This document shows, piece by piece, positions 56,009 through 63,378 of a stretch of 64,000 bases of DNA. Location: contig NZ_CP012159.1 of NCBI RefSeq assembly GCF_001189295.1, positions 3,484,973 through 3,548,972 of the forward strand. Direction: 5' to 3'. Numbering within the stretch: the stretch's first letter is position 1; each line of letters begins with the position of its first letter. Made by a program: the position numbers and the translations under genes. Under the pieces are notes generated by a model. It was not told the origin of the DNA. It ran no database searches and worked only from the letters and a program-made list of their open reading frames with translations. This DNA comes from Chondromyces crocatus. GTDB taxonomy: Bacteria; Myxococcota_A; Polyangia; Polyangiales; Polyangiaceae.

Positions 56009-56329
56009 TCATCGAGGGTAGGGCATCGTTCGTCGCGTCAGCGTCTGCTGATTGATGAAAGAGATCGTGTCGACCTGGTCACGATAGTAGTGGTCGGTGA
56101 ACTCACCGAGGATGACGTCGATGATCAAGGCCACAGCGAGTTCGTCATGGATGTCATCCGTGAGGTTTTCGTACTCGCAGACCAGCTCGCGGCCACGACG
56201 TTCGAGCACGGGGAGCTTGATCACGTCGATGGACAGGGGCGCTGCACCAGCCGGTTCAAGGCGGGAGATCACGTGGTAGCCGGGCGGCGGTAGCTCGGCG
56301 AAGGCTCCTTCATAGGTCGTCGGATTCAT
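56009..56329 (-). CDS. Small T6SS-island protein, coupled to the PAAR gene
   Basis: A 106-residue soluble acidic protein (MNPTTYEGAFAELPPPGYHVISRL, then DELAVALIIDVILGEFTDHYYRDQVDTI). No motif is recognised. Its start overlaps the PAAR gene's stop by four bases and it closes the vgrG operon, a usual place for an immunity protein. Immunity is inferred from position only. Confidence 0.65.
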   Translation of the reverse strand: MNPTTYEGAFAELPPPGYHVISRLEPAGAAPLSIDVIKLPVLERRGRELVCEYENLTDDIHDELAVALIIDVILGEFTDHYYRDQVDTISFINQQTLTRRTMPYPR

Positions 56330-57498
56330 CGCCTCTTGTACCTCCCGCTGCTCGGATCGAAGTAGTAGTTTCCAGGGTTCTGCTGGGCATACGGCGGTGG
56401 TCTACCACCCGCTGCCGCGCGCTCCGCGATGGTCTGGCCACCCTGAGGGACGGGTCTGGGGGCCGTGGGGGCTGTGGGCGCCGCGGCTGTCGGTGCTCTG
56501 GGAGGCGTAGGCGCGCTCGGGGGAGTCGGTGCTCTGGGAGGCGTAGGCGCGCTCGGGGGAGTCGCCGCTCTGGTAGGGCTGCTTGCCCCTGCGGCACCCA
56601 TACTCGCCCTGTTCTGGCGGTAGGTTCGACGCATGCCGTAAACTTCGTAACCTGTCCGGCCCCACGCGATGGTTTGGGTGATGGCCGAGTCTTCTCCGAA
56701 TCGGTCGTCCGCCCATCCTTGGAGTTCAAAGAGCGCATAATCGCCAGCGGCGAAGGCGAAATCCTTGAGCGGCCCCCTGATGCTGGCGCCTTTCGTGAAA
56801 AGAACGCGGAGTCCACCGAAGCCGGAGAGGAGACCGAAATACACGCCGGCCTTGTCGACATCCTCCATCAAGTCTTCGAGCCACTCCGGGACTTCGGGCT
56901 GTGGCTCGATCAGCGTCATCTGGGGTCCGCCGATGCCGACGGTCGCGCTGCCTCTGATGATCTTGCCGCCGCATGAAGTCTCGTCTTTCACACGAGCAGC
57001 ATTGAGCTGCTCGATGTAGACGGTCTCGCTGCCCATGGCGACCTGCGCTCCGGCGTGCGCGCTGTTGAGGGTCCCGTAGGTCATGCCCACGATGGTGCCG
57101 ACAACGGGCCCAAGCAGCACGGCGCCGAGCAACGCCCAGCCGAATTTCGTGGCCGGTGGGTCGCCGCAGGCGAGCTTGTCGAGAGCACGGGCGGCAGGCG
57201 GGAGGCCTTCGCCGATGAAAACGGAGCGGGCGCCTTCACCTATGACGCCCGATTCCGCACCTGGCAGATGTTTGAGTAGCTTTCCCAGGCTGAAGCCTGC
57301 TGCTGCACCTGTACACACGGCCGAGAGCGCTCCGAAGACTGCAGCGACCAGCAGGATCCCGGTGCCCGCCGTCGCGATGATCGTCGCGGCGACAATGGCA
57401 CCGACGACGAGGCCGACGGCGATGCCGGCGAGCGCGCCCAGAAGCTCGTGGCTGTGCTCGATCGGGTCTCCGACACGCGCGGCACTCGGGGTGGCCAT
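56326..57498 (-). CDS. PAAR-type T6SS tip protein with membrane segments and repetitive C-terminus
   Basis: A 390-residue protein. It begins ATPSAARVGDPIEHS, the PAAR start, interrupted by hydrophobic segments (about 18-70 and 122-145), as in PAAR effectors that insert into membranes. The second half of the PAAR fold (ACGDPPATK, GSATVGIGGPQMTL) follows. Residues 300-345 are PPSAPTPPRAPT repeats (36-bp DNA units near 56487-56577). The last part (GGRPPPYAQQNPGNYYFDPSSGRYKRR) matches no toxin known to me. Gene order supports a role capping the VgrG spike. Confidence 0.7.
   Translation of the reverse strand: MATPSAARVGDPIEHSHELLGALAGIAVGLVVGAIVAATIIATAGTGILLVAAVFGALSAVCTGAAAGFSLGKLLKHLPGAESGVIGEGARSVFIGEGLPPAARALDKLACGDPPATKFGWALLGAVLLGPVVGTIVGMTYGTLNSAHAGAQVAMGSETVYIEQLNAARVKDETSCGGKIIRGSATVGIGGPQMTLIEPQPEVPEWLEDLMEDVDKAGVYFGLLSGFGGLRVLFTKGASIRGPLKDFAFAAGDYALFELQGWADDRFGEDSAITQTIAWGRTGYEVYGMRRTYRQNRASMGAAGASSPTRAATPPSAPTPPRAPTPPSAPTPPRAPTAAAPTAPTAPRPVPQGGQTIAERAAAGGRPPPYAQQNPGNYYFDPSSGRYKRR
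56487..56577. repeat. 36-bp tandem repeats in the PAAR gene
   Basis: Two and a half near-identical 36-bp units encode the PPSAPTPPRAPT segments of the PAAR-type protein. The repeat number could vary between strains. Confidence 0.7.
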
Positions 57499-57535
57499 GG
57501 CGATCCTCCTTTTCCTTGCGCCTCAGGACATCTCG

Positions 57536-57958
57536 TCAGCGGTCGGTCTGAAAACGGGCGGTGGCGAGGAGCTGTTCGAGCGTCTTCGAGCATGCCTCGT
57601 CGACGCGTTTCAGGCTGGCAGCAGTGATGGTGATGAACCGCCCCCGGGCGGCGAGGATGACCTGATGCTGGAACATCTCCGCCTTGCCATCGCGGAAGGT
57701 CGAGCAAACTTCGAGCGCCCGCGCCCCGGCGACGGTGCGCTCACCCCTGCGCTGAATCTCGAACCAGGGCAAACGCTGCGAGAGGTCCTTCACCTGCTGA
57801 TCGACGAAGCTGTCGAGGGAGCGACCGTTTTGCTCATTGCGGGAGATGAGCACCTTGAATTCGTCCTGTGTGGGCTCGGGCCCGAGGACGTTCAAGGAGC
57901 GATCGAACCAGCCGCTCGGGAGCGAGATGCTCGCCTCGTCGATGATGTAATCGCTCAT
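57536..57958 (-). CDS. DcrB-related protein (second copy)
   Basis: A 140-residue protein starting MSDYIIDEASISLPSGWFDRSLNVL, with EFKVLISRNEQNG, SFVDQQVKDLSQRLP and FQHQVILAARGRFITITA. This resembles the DcrB/DUF1795 fold, found next to vgrG in many T6SS clusters and proposed as an effector adaptor. Its ATG overlaps the stop of the other DcrB-like gene. Residues common to both copies (LP/MP-DEW/W at the start, H-Q-V in the middle) show tandem duplication and divergence. Confidence 0.75.
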   Translation of the reverse strand: MSDYIIDEASISLPSGWFDRSLNVLGPEPTQDEFKVLISRNEQNGRSLDSFVDQQVKDLSQRLPWFEIQRRGERTVAGARALEVCSTFRDGKAEMFQHQVILAARGRFITITAASLKRVDEACSKTLEQLLATARFQTDR

Positions 57959-58377
57959 TGCTTCCGGAATTTGATGTTGGAGAGGATCTGCTCGAGGTAA
58001 GCGTCGCACTGCGTCGCGAGTTTGATGATGCTCGACGCGGTGAAGGTCAAAACCTCGCCGTAGTAGGCAACATAGACTTGGTGCTGGTACATGGTGCCCC
58101 CCTGCACAGGCCACTGCATGCGCGCTTCGCGCCCGCGAAGAGGCCCCACCATGCGCTCCCGCTGCCCGAGGACACGGAGCTTGCCGAGCTTCTTTGCGAT
58201 CTCCCTGAGCCGCTGAAGCACGAAGGGCCCGAACTCCTCGCCCTTGAGCGAGTCGCGGGTGATCACGATATTGAAGGGGATACGCTCGCCGGCCGAGCTG
58301 ACGAAGATGTTCATGGACTTGTCGGCCCACTCGTCCGGCATGTCGAAGATCAGCTCATCGGTATGGTACGTGCGCAC
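57955..58377 (-). CDS. DcrB-related protein (first copy)
   Basis: A 140-residue paralogue of the next gene, starting MRTYHTDELIFDMPDEWADKSMNIFV, with FNIVITRDSLKG, FGPFVLQRLREIAKKL and MYQHQVYVAYYGEVLTFTA. It begins eight bases after the AAA ATPase stop and ends in a four-base overlap with the second DcrB-like gene. An adaptor role is inferred from the family's common position beside vgrG. Confidence 0.75.
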   Translation of the reverse strand: MRTYHTDELIFDMPDEWADKSMNIFVSSAGERIPFNIVITRDSLKGEEFGPFVLQRLREIAKKLGKLRVLGQRERMVGPLRGREARMQWPVQGGTMYQHQVYVAYYGEVLTFTASSIIKLATQCDAYLEQILSNIKFRKQ

Positions 58378-58385
58378 GTCTCACC

Positions 58386-59336
58386 TCATCCCAGGGGAAT
58401 GACCACCGCATCCGGGTTCCTGGCAATGACTCCCGGCGAGCCGGTCGCCACGACGAGCTGGTTGTCAGCACCAAGGCGCCCGAGCGCCGTGACGAAGGCT
58501 CCGACGTCCGGCTCAGGGAGGTGCAGCTCCGGCGTGTCGATGAGGACGAGAGAGCCCTGAATCCCAGCGCGCAGGAAGGTCACCGCGAAGATCAGCGCCT
58601 GCTTTTCGCTGTCCGAAAGCTCGTCCGGACCCACGATGCCGCCGCGCCCGTCAGCGAAGCGAGGAACCAGCGCCTGTGGCGTCCGCTCGATGCCAGCGAG
58701 GGTGCGGGTGCGACACAAGCTGGCGAAGGCCTCCTCCAGTCGCTCCATACCGCGCTGACCGCTCACGTCGTGCAGTCCCAGGTTCACCTCCACGACGTAC
58801 CGGAGGAGGAGCGCATATTTGGCGTCGTCCCGCGTGAGCCGCGCGAAGCGTTCGGTGCCAGGGACGCCAATCGTGGACATGCTGGGCACCCCGCCACGAG
58901 GGATCCGGCGACTTGCGTGGAAGTACTCCACCTTGCTGACGCTCGGAGCGGCGTCGTACTCGCCAAGCAGGCCCACGAGAGCAGGCTCGTGATCGATCGA
59001 GGAGAAAATGCTCGAGGAGAGGATCGACTCACTCGACAGGTCGGTGCTTCCCGCGCCTGTTCGCATGCGCTCGTCGGCCGACAGTTGCCAGTCGATACGC
59101 ACCTTCGCGGCGGCCTCGCCGCTGCGAACGACGGAACCTGTCGAGCGCTTCAATCCGTACGGGCCGATGTCCTCTTTGGAGGCGATGATCGCCTCCAGCA
59201 GGCTCGTCTTGCCACTCCCTGGAGGTCCGGTGATGATGACGAGGTCGCCGGGGACGCCGGTGCGATCGGCCGTGAAATCGAACGTCTTGTCGGGCAAGCC
59301 ACGAAAACCGTTCGTGGTGATTCGCTTGATCTTCAT
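58386..59336 (-). CDS. AAA/ABC-type ATPase (OLD/RecF-like) inside the vgrG operon
   Basis: A 316-residue ATPase. Walker A is GPPGSGKTS (G37-S45) after ITTNGFRGLPDKTF, an OLD/RecF-type start. The signature region DELSDSEKQALIFAV replaces the usual LSxGE. Walker B reads LVLIDTPELHLPEP, where the first acidic residue is normal but the usual DEP is DTP. The H-loop is VVATGSPGVI where OLD proteins have ATHSP, so the switch His is a Gly. There is no coiled-coil insertion and no TOPRIM nuclease part. It starts 13 bases after vgrG and 8 before the DcrB genes. Its role in this island is unknown. Confidence 0.75.
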   Translation of the reverse strand: MKIKRITTNGFRGLPDKTFDFTADRTGVPGDLVIITGPPGSGKTSLLEAIIASKEDIGPYGLKRSTGSVVRSGEAAAKVRIDWQLSADERMRTGAGSTDLSSESILSSSIFSSIDHEPALVGLLGEYDAAPSVSKVEYFHASRRIPRGGVPSMSTIGVPGTERFARLTRDDAKYALLLRYVVEVNLGLHDVSGQRGMERLEEAFASLCRTRTLAGIERTPQALVPRFADGRGGIVGPDELSDSEKQALIFAVTFLRAGIQGSLVLIDTPELHLPEPDVGAFVTALGRLGADNQLVVATGSPGVIARNPDAVVIPLG

Positions 59337-59349
59337 TGCGTGTGCGCGC

Positions 59350-61233
59350 CTAGCTCTGGCCTTCGTCCGGGTTGATGTCGACGCGGGGGGACTGGATGAT
59401 GATGCCGTCAGGCCCGATATCGATCGTCGACCTGTCGCCCACCTTCAGGATGATGCGCGCATCGCTCTCGATGAACGTGACGTCCTTCGATTTGTGGTAG
59501 GCGAATCCCTCGACCGCTTGCTGAATGACGTTCTTGGTAATGGAGTGGGTCTGGTTCTCGAGAACGGCGACGAGCCGGTCCTTGCCGACCACCTGGGTCT
59601 GGAAGCCCGTGACCACTTCGAGATCGTCATTCAGAACGAACGTCTTGCGGTCGTGGCGAATCGTGGTGGTGGCGTCGTTCTTGACCAGCGTGTTCATGTC
59701 CCGCTCTGCCTGCACGCGGACGAGCTCCTTGCCCGCCGAGTCCTCGAACATCAGCTCGTTGTAGCCCCCCGTGTTGCCCGTGGAGTTGCTCTTCCAGCCG
59801 CTCTGGGTCTTGTTGGCGGGTAGCTTGTACGGCACCTTCTGGAGGTTCGTGAACACGCGCCCCACGATGACGGGACGGTCGGGATCGCCGCCGAGGAAAT
59901 CGACGATGACCTCCTGCCCGACGCGGGGGATGTTCATGCCGCCGAAGCCGGCTCCGCCCCAGGGCTGGCTCACGTGAATCCAGCAGGAGCTGCTGTCATT
60001 CATCTGGCTCTCGCGGTCCCAGTGGAAGTGGACCCGCACCCGCCCGAACTCGTCGACGTGGATCTCTTCTCCAGCCGGTCCTACCACGGTGGCGCTCTCG
60101 ACACCGATCACCTTCGGCCGAGGCGTCACGAGGGCCGGCCGGTAGGGGGTCCTGGTCCGCCGTGCTTCGCAATGATGGGTCCATTCTCCGTTCGGGGTCC
60201 CGGAGAGGGTCGACTCCGCGACGAGGAGCATCTGACCCGGCTCGAGATCAGCGCGTGGATGGTCCAGAAAGCTCGTCACGACCCCCGGCGCGAGGTCGTG
60301 GGCATTCGTCTCGAAGGAGACGATGCTGCCGCTGCCCTGCTTGGCCTCCAGGCGCTTCTGGGCGATCTTGGCGCCCTCGCCCTCGTCGGTCCGGGTCTTC
60401 CCCTTGTCGTCTGCAGATGCCGTGTCCTCGCCCCGGTCCGCGTTGAACAGGAAGGCGCCAGGCGTGTAGTGGAACCGCTCGAGCTTGTCCTCGATGCTCA
60501 CGCGAGAGGCGGCGGCGCTGGCGCCGAGTTTGTAGGCCGATGGGCGTCGGTAGTCGTGGTCCCGCAGCGTGTAGCGGCCTGGCCTCACCTTCTGGCCGAC
60601 GCGCACATGGGTGACGTGCTCGTGGTCGGCGACCATGGGGTTGTCGCGGAACGCGATGGGGGGGCGTGCCTCGGCCACGTGGGGGGCGTCGGAGAGCACC
60701 AGGCGCGTCTCGTCGCCCATCTGCGCAAAGTAGAAGGTGATGCCGGCGTCTTCGAGCATCCGGCACATGAAGGCGTAGTCCGACTCGGCATACTGGACGC
60801 GGTACTTGCGCTTCTTGTAGGCCCCCTTGTCGATCTTGAGCTCCGGCTCGATCTCCCACTCCGCGAGGAGTTCGAGCACGATGTCTGGCTCCGAGATCTG
60901 CTGGAACATCCGGTAGTTGCGGCGCTGGGTCAGGTACCAGAGGTCGGGAACGATGTTCAGCCGGTAGGTGGAGGCTCCCTCTTCCTCGACGGCGATCTGC
61001 GAGAATTCGTTGCAGATGCCCGTCCAGGTCCGCTGGTGCGTCCCCTCGATGCCGCTGAAGAGCATGAACCGAGCGGGTTGACCCAGGATGGCGTCGAAAT
61101 CCACGCTCGGGTTCTCGCAGAGCGCCGTGAGGGTGACGTCGAAGAGCGACGACATCTTCTCGTGGACGGTGAACTCTCGGATGTCGAGGATGTCGCCCGA
61201 GGCAACGTTGACCGCGAGATTGTAGCTGCTCAT
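59350..61233 (-). CDS. vgrG: Type VI secretion spike protein VgrG
   Basis: A trimeric spike at the T6SS tip that pierces target membranes. The 627-residue protein has the gp27-like domain (residues 1-380: YNLAVNVASGDILDIREF, YRMFQQISEPDIVLELL, YAESDYAFMCRMLEDAGITFYF) and the gp5-like OB fold with HFHWDRESQMNDSSSCWIHVSQ and FLGGDPDRPVIVGRV. A beta-prism needle (DMNTLVKNDATTTIRHD..., FIESDARIILKVG) completes it. No extra effector domain follows. ATG 61233 has GGAG nine bases upstream; the open frame to 61320 is unlikely. It is the first gene of a six-gene minus-strand operon. Confidence 0.93.
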   Translation of the reverse strand: MSSYNLAVNVASGDILDIREFTVHEKMSSLFDVTLTALCENPSVDFDAILGQPARFMLFSGIEGTHQRTWTGICNEFSQIAVEEEGASTYRLNIVPDLWYLTQRRNYRMFQQISEPDIVLELLAEWEIEPELKIDKGAYKKRKYRVQYAESDYAFMCRMLEDAGITFYFAQMGDETRLVLSDAPHVAEARPPIAFRDNPMVADHEHVTHVRVGQKVRPGRYTLRDHDYRRPSAYKLGASAAASRVSIEDKLERFHYTPGAFLFNADRGEDTASADDKGKTRTDEGEGAKIAQKRLEAKQGSGSIVSFETNAHDLAPGVVTSFLDHPRADLEPGQMLLVAESTLSGTPNGEWTHHCEARRTRTPYRPALVTPRPKVIGVESATVVGPAGEEIHVDEFGRVRVHFHWDRESQMNDSSSCWIHVSQPWGGAGFGGMNIPRVGQEVIVDFLGGDPDRPVIVGRVFTNLQKVPYKLPANKTQSGWKSNSTGNTGGYNELMFEDSAGKELVRVQAERDMNTLVKNDATTTIRHDRKTFVLNDDLEVVTGFQTQVVGKDRLVAVLENQTHSITKNVIQQAVEGFAYHKSKDVTFIESDARIILKVGDRSTIDIGPDGIIIQSPRVDINPDEGQS

Positions 61234-61589
61234 GCTGCTGGCTCCGGTGGCGAAGGGAGGCGTGAGTCGGACGCCGTCGGAGCAGACTGTATCCCAGACC
61301 GAGAAGGCGCCGGTAGACATCGCCGCGGGCCGCGTCGCGGAATTGATGCTGTCTTCCCTGCGCAGAGATGATGGAGCCGGAAGGATGCGCTGGGGAGGTG
61401 ATGATGCGCTGCGCGATGGGCGTCGGTCGTGATGTCGGACGCTGGTGGTACGCTTCGCGAGAGGTGTCGAGGAAGACGTCTCGGCGATGGCTGCTCACCA
61501 GCGCCGTCTCGACGACCGCATCCTTCAGGGAGCGAGGCGCATCGTTCGCTGCCGGGTCCCCCGGAGGGGGCGTGCGAGCGTCGACTGGC
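61234..61589. promoter_or_regulatory. Upstream region of the vgrG operon
   Basis: About 350 bases between vgrG and the small minus-strand gene at 61590, without a credible gene. It probably carries the vgrG promoter. No binding-site motif was recognised. Confidence 0.45.
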
Positions 61590-61967
61590 TCAGGTGAGGT
61601 CGGCGGCGGTGATCGTGAGGGTGCCGCTCCTCTGATGCTGGCGGTGAGTCCCGGGATGTCCCAGGACCTCCATCAACCGATCGTACCCGGCGATTTCACC
61701 GCCCCAGAAATCGAGTTCTCCGAAGATGTGGACCTTGGACAGGTCGGCTCCGTGCTGGCGCAAGATCTCTTGCACTCTGTCGGCGTCAGCCGGTCCGAAA
61801 ATGTCCGTCTCACCGAAGATCGAGAGATGGATGCCCAGCAGCTTCGTGCCGACCGGGCAGACGATGATCATGCACGAGGTCACGGCCGTCGTTTTGATGG
61901 TTCTGGCAATGCCGTATTCGCGTTCGGCAATGTCGCTGGTGACTTCTTTGATGGTACCGTATGCCAT
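61590..61967 (-). CDS. Small orphan protein upstream of vgrG
   Basis: A 125-residue protein starting MAYGTIKEVTSDIAEREYGI, then TSCMIIVCPVGTKLLGIHLSIFGETDIFG and LSKVHIFGELDFWGGEIAGYDR. The Cys and His in the middle and the GIHLS run vaguely recall CheD-type deamidases, but this is too weak to assign. The open frame extends upstream to 62168 through the decayed GST region, so ATG 61967 is preferred. It lies on the same strand as vgrG, 357 bases away. Confidence 0.55.
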   Translation of the reverse strand: MAYGTIKEVTSDIAEREYGIARTIKTTAVTSCMIIVCPVGTKLLGIHLSIFGETDIFGPADADRVQEILRQHGADLSKVHIFGELDFWGGEIAGYDRLMEVLGHPGTHRQHQRSGTLTITAADLT

Positions 61968-62034
61968 GGTGTTCTGGGGCACAGTGATGCGCCGCGCGGT
62001 GGCCTGTGTCAACCCTCGGGATGGCCGAGGGATG

Positions 62035-62275
62035 CCGGAGTCGAGCCGTTCAGCGGAGAAGCTCGTCGAACGGTTGCTCGCGAGCGCGCAGGAGGTGGTC
62101 GCCCAAGCGATGGCGACCGAGGTCGGGCTGGGTCCCCGGAGCTGGTGATGCTCTGCCTCGTCATCCACCCGATGTGCGGATGACGCGCTGATTGCCGTCT
62201 AAATTCGTCTGAGCGCCTTCCGTGGAGCGTTCACGTCGAGCCCCCCGTTCAGGAAGCGGAAAACCACTTTGAGGA
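62035..62275 (+). pseudogene. Decayed copy of the GST-like gene
   Basis: The DNA from about 62060 matches the GST gene from about 51760 (shared blocks include GCTCGTCGAACGGTTGCTCG-like and CAAGCGATG-CGACCGAGGT stretches). After the TEV codons a middle section of about 115 bases is missing. The homology then resumes at 62147 (TGATG-TCTGCCTC, then GATTGCCGTCTA and GAGCGTTC-CGTCGA). The frame is broken by stops at the join and at the TGA after ATGTGCGGA. The N-terminal half is absent. It is therefore a truncated relic. Confidence 0.8.
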
Positions 62276-62581
62276 CGCTGCGGACGCGATGAGGGCCAGG
62301 GAGGTGGACGGTCGTCCCGAGGGCTCCATCGATGAATGCATGCCAGTCCGAAGCAGCCCATCAGGCTCGTACAGCAGGGTGGATGCGCGCGCGAAGATTG
62401 CATCGCGGCCCGAACAACGCGGACGAAATGACGACGATGAATTGAACGGCCTGTTCATTGCGTTCCTTGACACTGCTGCTTTCGGGGACTTCATGAAAGA
62501 CACAGACGGGGACGCCTCTCCCGCGGGCGAGGCGCTGGCTCGTCCATGTCACCGCGATGCCACCACGGGGAGATTTCGACA
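62276..62581. other. Gene-free region before the Stv-like gene
   Basis: About 300 bases without a credible gene; a GGGGAGA site for the next gene closes it. No repeat recognised. Confidence 0.4.
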
Positions 62582-62995
62582 ATGGCGGGATACATCGTCT
62601 CTGGTCACGGTGGGAGGTACACCCAGCCTGGGCAGGTCACCGTTCCTGCAGGGTTCTCGGTGGTCTTCTTCGAGGAAGACAACCGCATTCTTTACAACGA
62701 GGATGCATGGCCCATTTACAACCACCTGCTCTCGGGTGACGAGGGCTGGGTCCAGAGTCGGGTCAAGCACACGTACCAGGCAGGGGATACGCTGAATGAT
62801 TACGCCTGCTGGAAGTATCCAGAACTCACGCGGAACTCGGGCATCTTCAAGGTCGGCGCGTTCAGCTCCAGCAACCCGGCCATCAGCCTGGATGGATACA
62901 ATTACTCCAGCCCCCTCATGCTGTCAGAGCTCTTCACGCAGCTTTCCGGCAGTCCTGGCACCATTTACTGGGTGGCCTGTACCGAGGCGTCATGA
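62582..62995 (+). CDS. Stv-type putative adhesin / toxin-associated domain protein
   Basis: A 137-residue protein starting MAGYIVSGHGGRYTQPGQVTVPAG and FSVVFFEEDNRILYNEDAW, ending with a hydrophobic GTIYWVACTEAS. The GHGG start followed by a VPxGxxVxFF strand resembles the 'putative adhesin Stv' domain, often fused or adjacent to secreted toxins. Conserved His near the N-terminus and Cys near the C-terminus might be catalytic. GGGGAGA precedes the ATG. It is isolated on the plus strand near the vgrG operon and may be an effector or an adhesin. The domain call is moderate. Confidence 0.6.
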   Translation: MAGYIVSGHGGRYTQPGQVTVPAGFSVVFFEEDNRILYNEDAWPIYNHLLSGDEGWVQSRVKHTYQAGDTLNDYACWKYPELTRNSGIFKVGAFSSSNPAISLDGYNYSSPLMLSELFTQLSGSPGTIYWVACTEAS

Positions 62996-63378
62996 ACAGG
63001 CGCCCCGTCCTTTCGGGTGACGGGTCTCCACGGGCGCATGCCTGACGGAAGCCGAGTCCTCGCGTACCGACACCGCCGACCATCACCGCGGCCGTGAATC
63101 CGTAATCATCTGTTGCCGAATGCTGTCCTTGTCGACGTCGCTCTGACCAGGTAGTTCAAGCGCGGTCATGACGGGCGTGAGACATGGCAGCCCGTGGCGA
63201 AAGGACTGGTCCGAGCCGCTGAAGCCGCCTATGTCTCATCCACGCTTTCACGGCCCACACCGCCGGTCATGACGCGGTGCGGTATGCGGGCCCCGGGGTG
63301 ATGTCGAAGGGCGTGCGGGTCGTTTCCTGGACTGGGCGAGCCGCCGGTTGATGGCTTCAACGACGTGGGAGACGAACG
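62996..63378. other. Gene-free intergenic region
   Basis: About 380 bases between the Stv-like gene and the lipoprotein. No gene, RNA or clear repeat was recognised. Confidence 0.4.

Noticed and set aside
61726..62148. A plus-strand 140-residue gene across the GST relic
   Set aside because: It overlaps the minus-strand 61590 gene and joins antisense sequence to the decayed GST fragment, so it is not a separate gene.
52364..62995. A complete type VI secretion system in the window
   Set aside because: No tssB/tssC sheath, ClpV, TssJ-L-M membrane or baseplate genes were seen. Only spike, cap, adaptor and effector-like genes are present, so the apparatus must be elsewhere.
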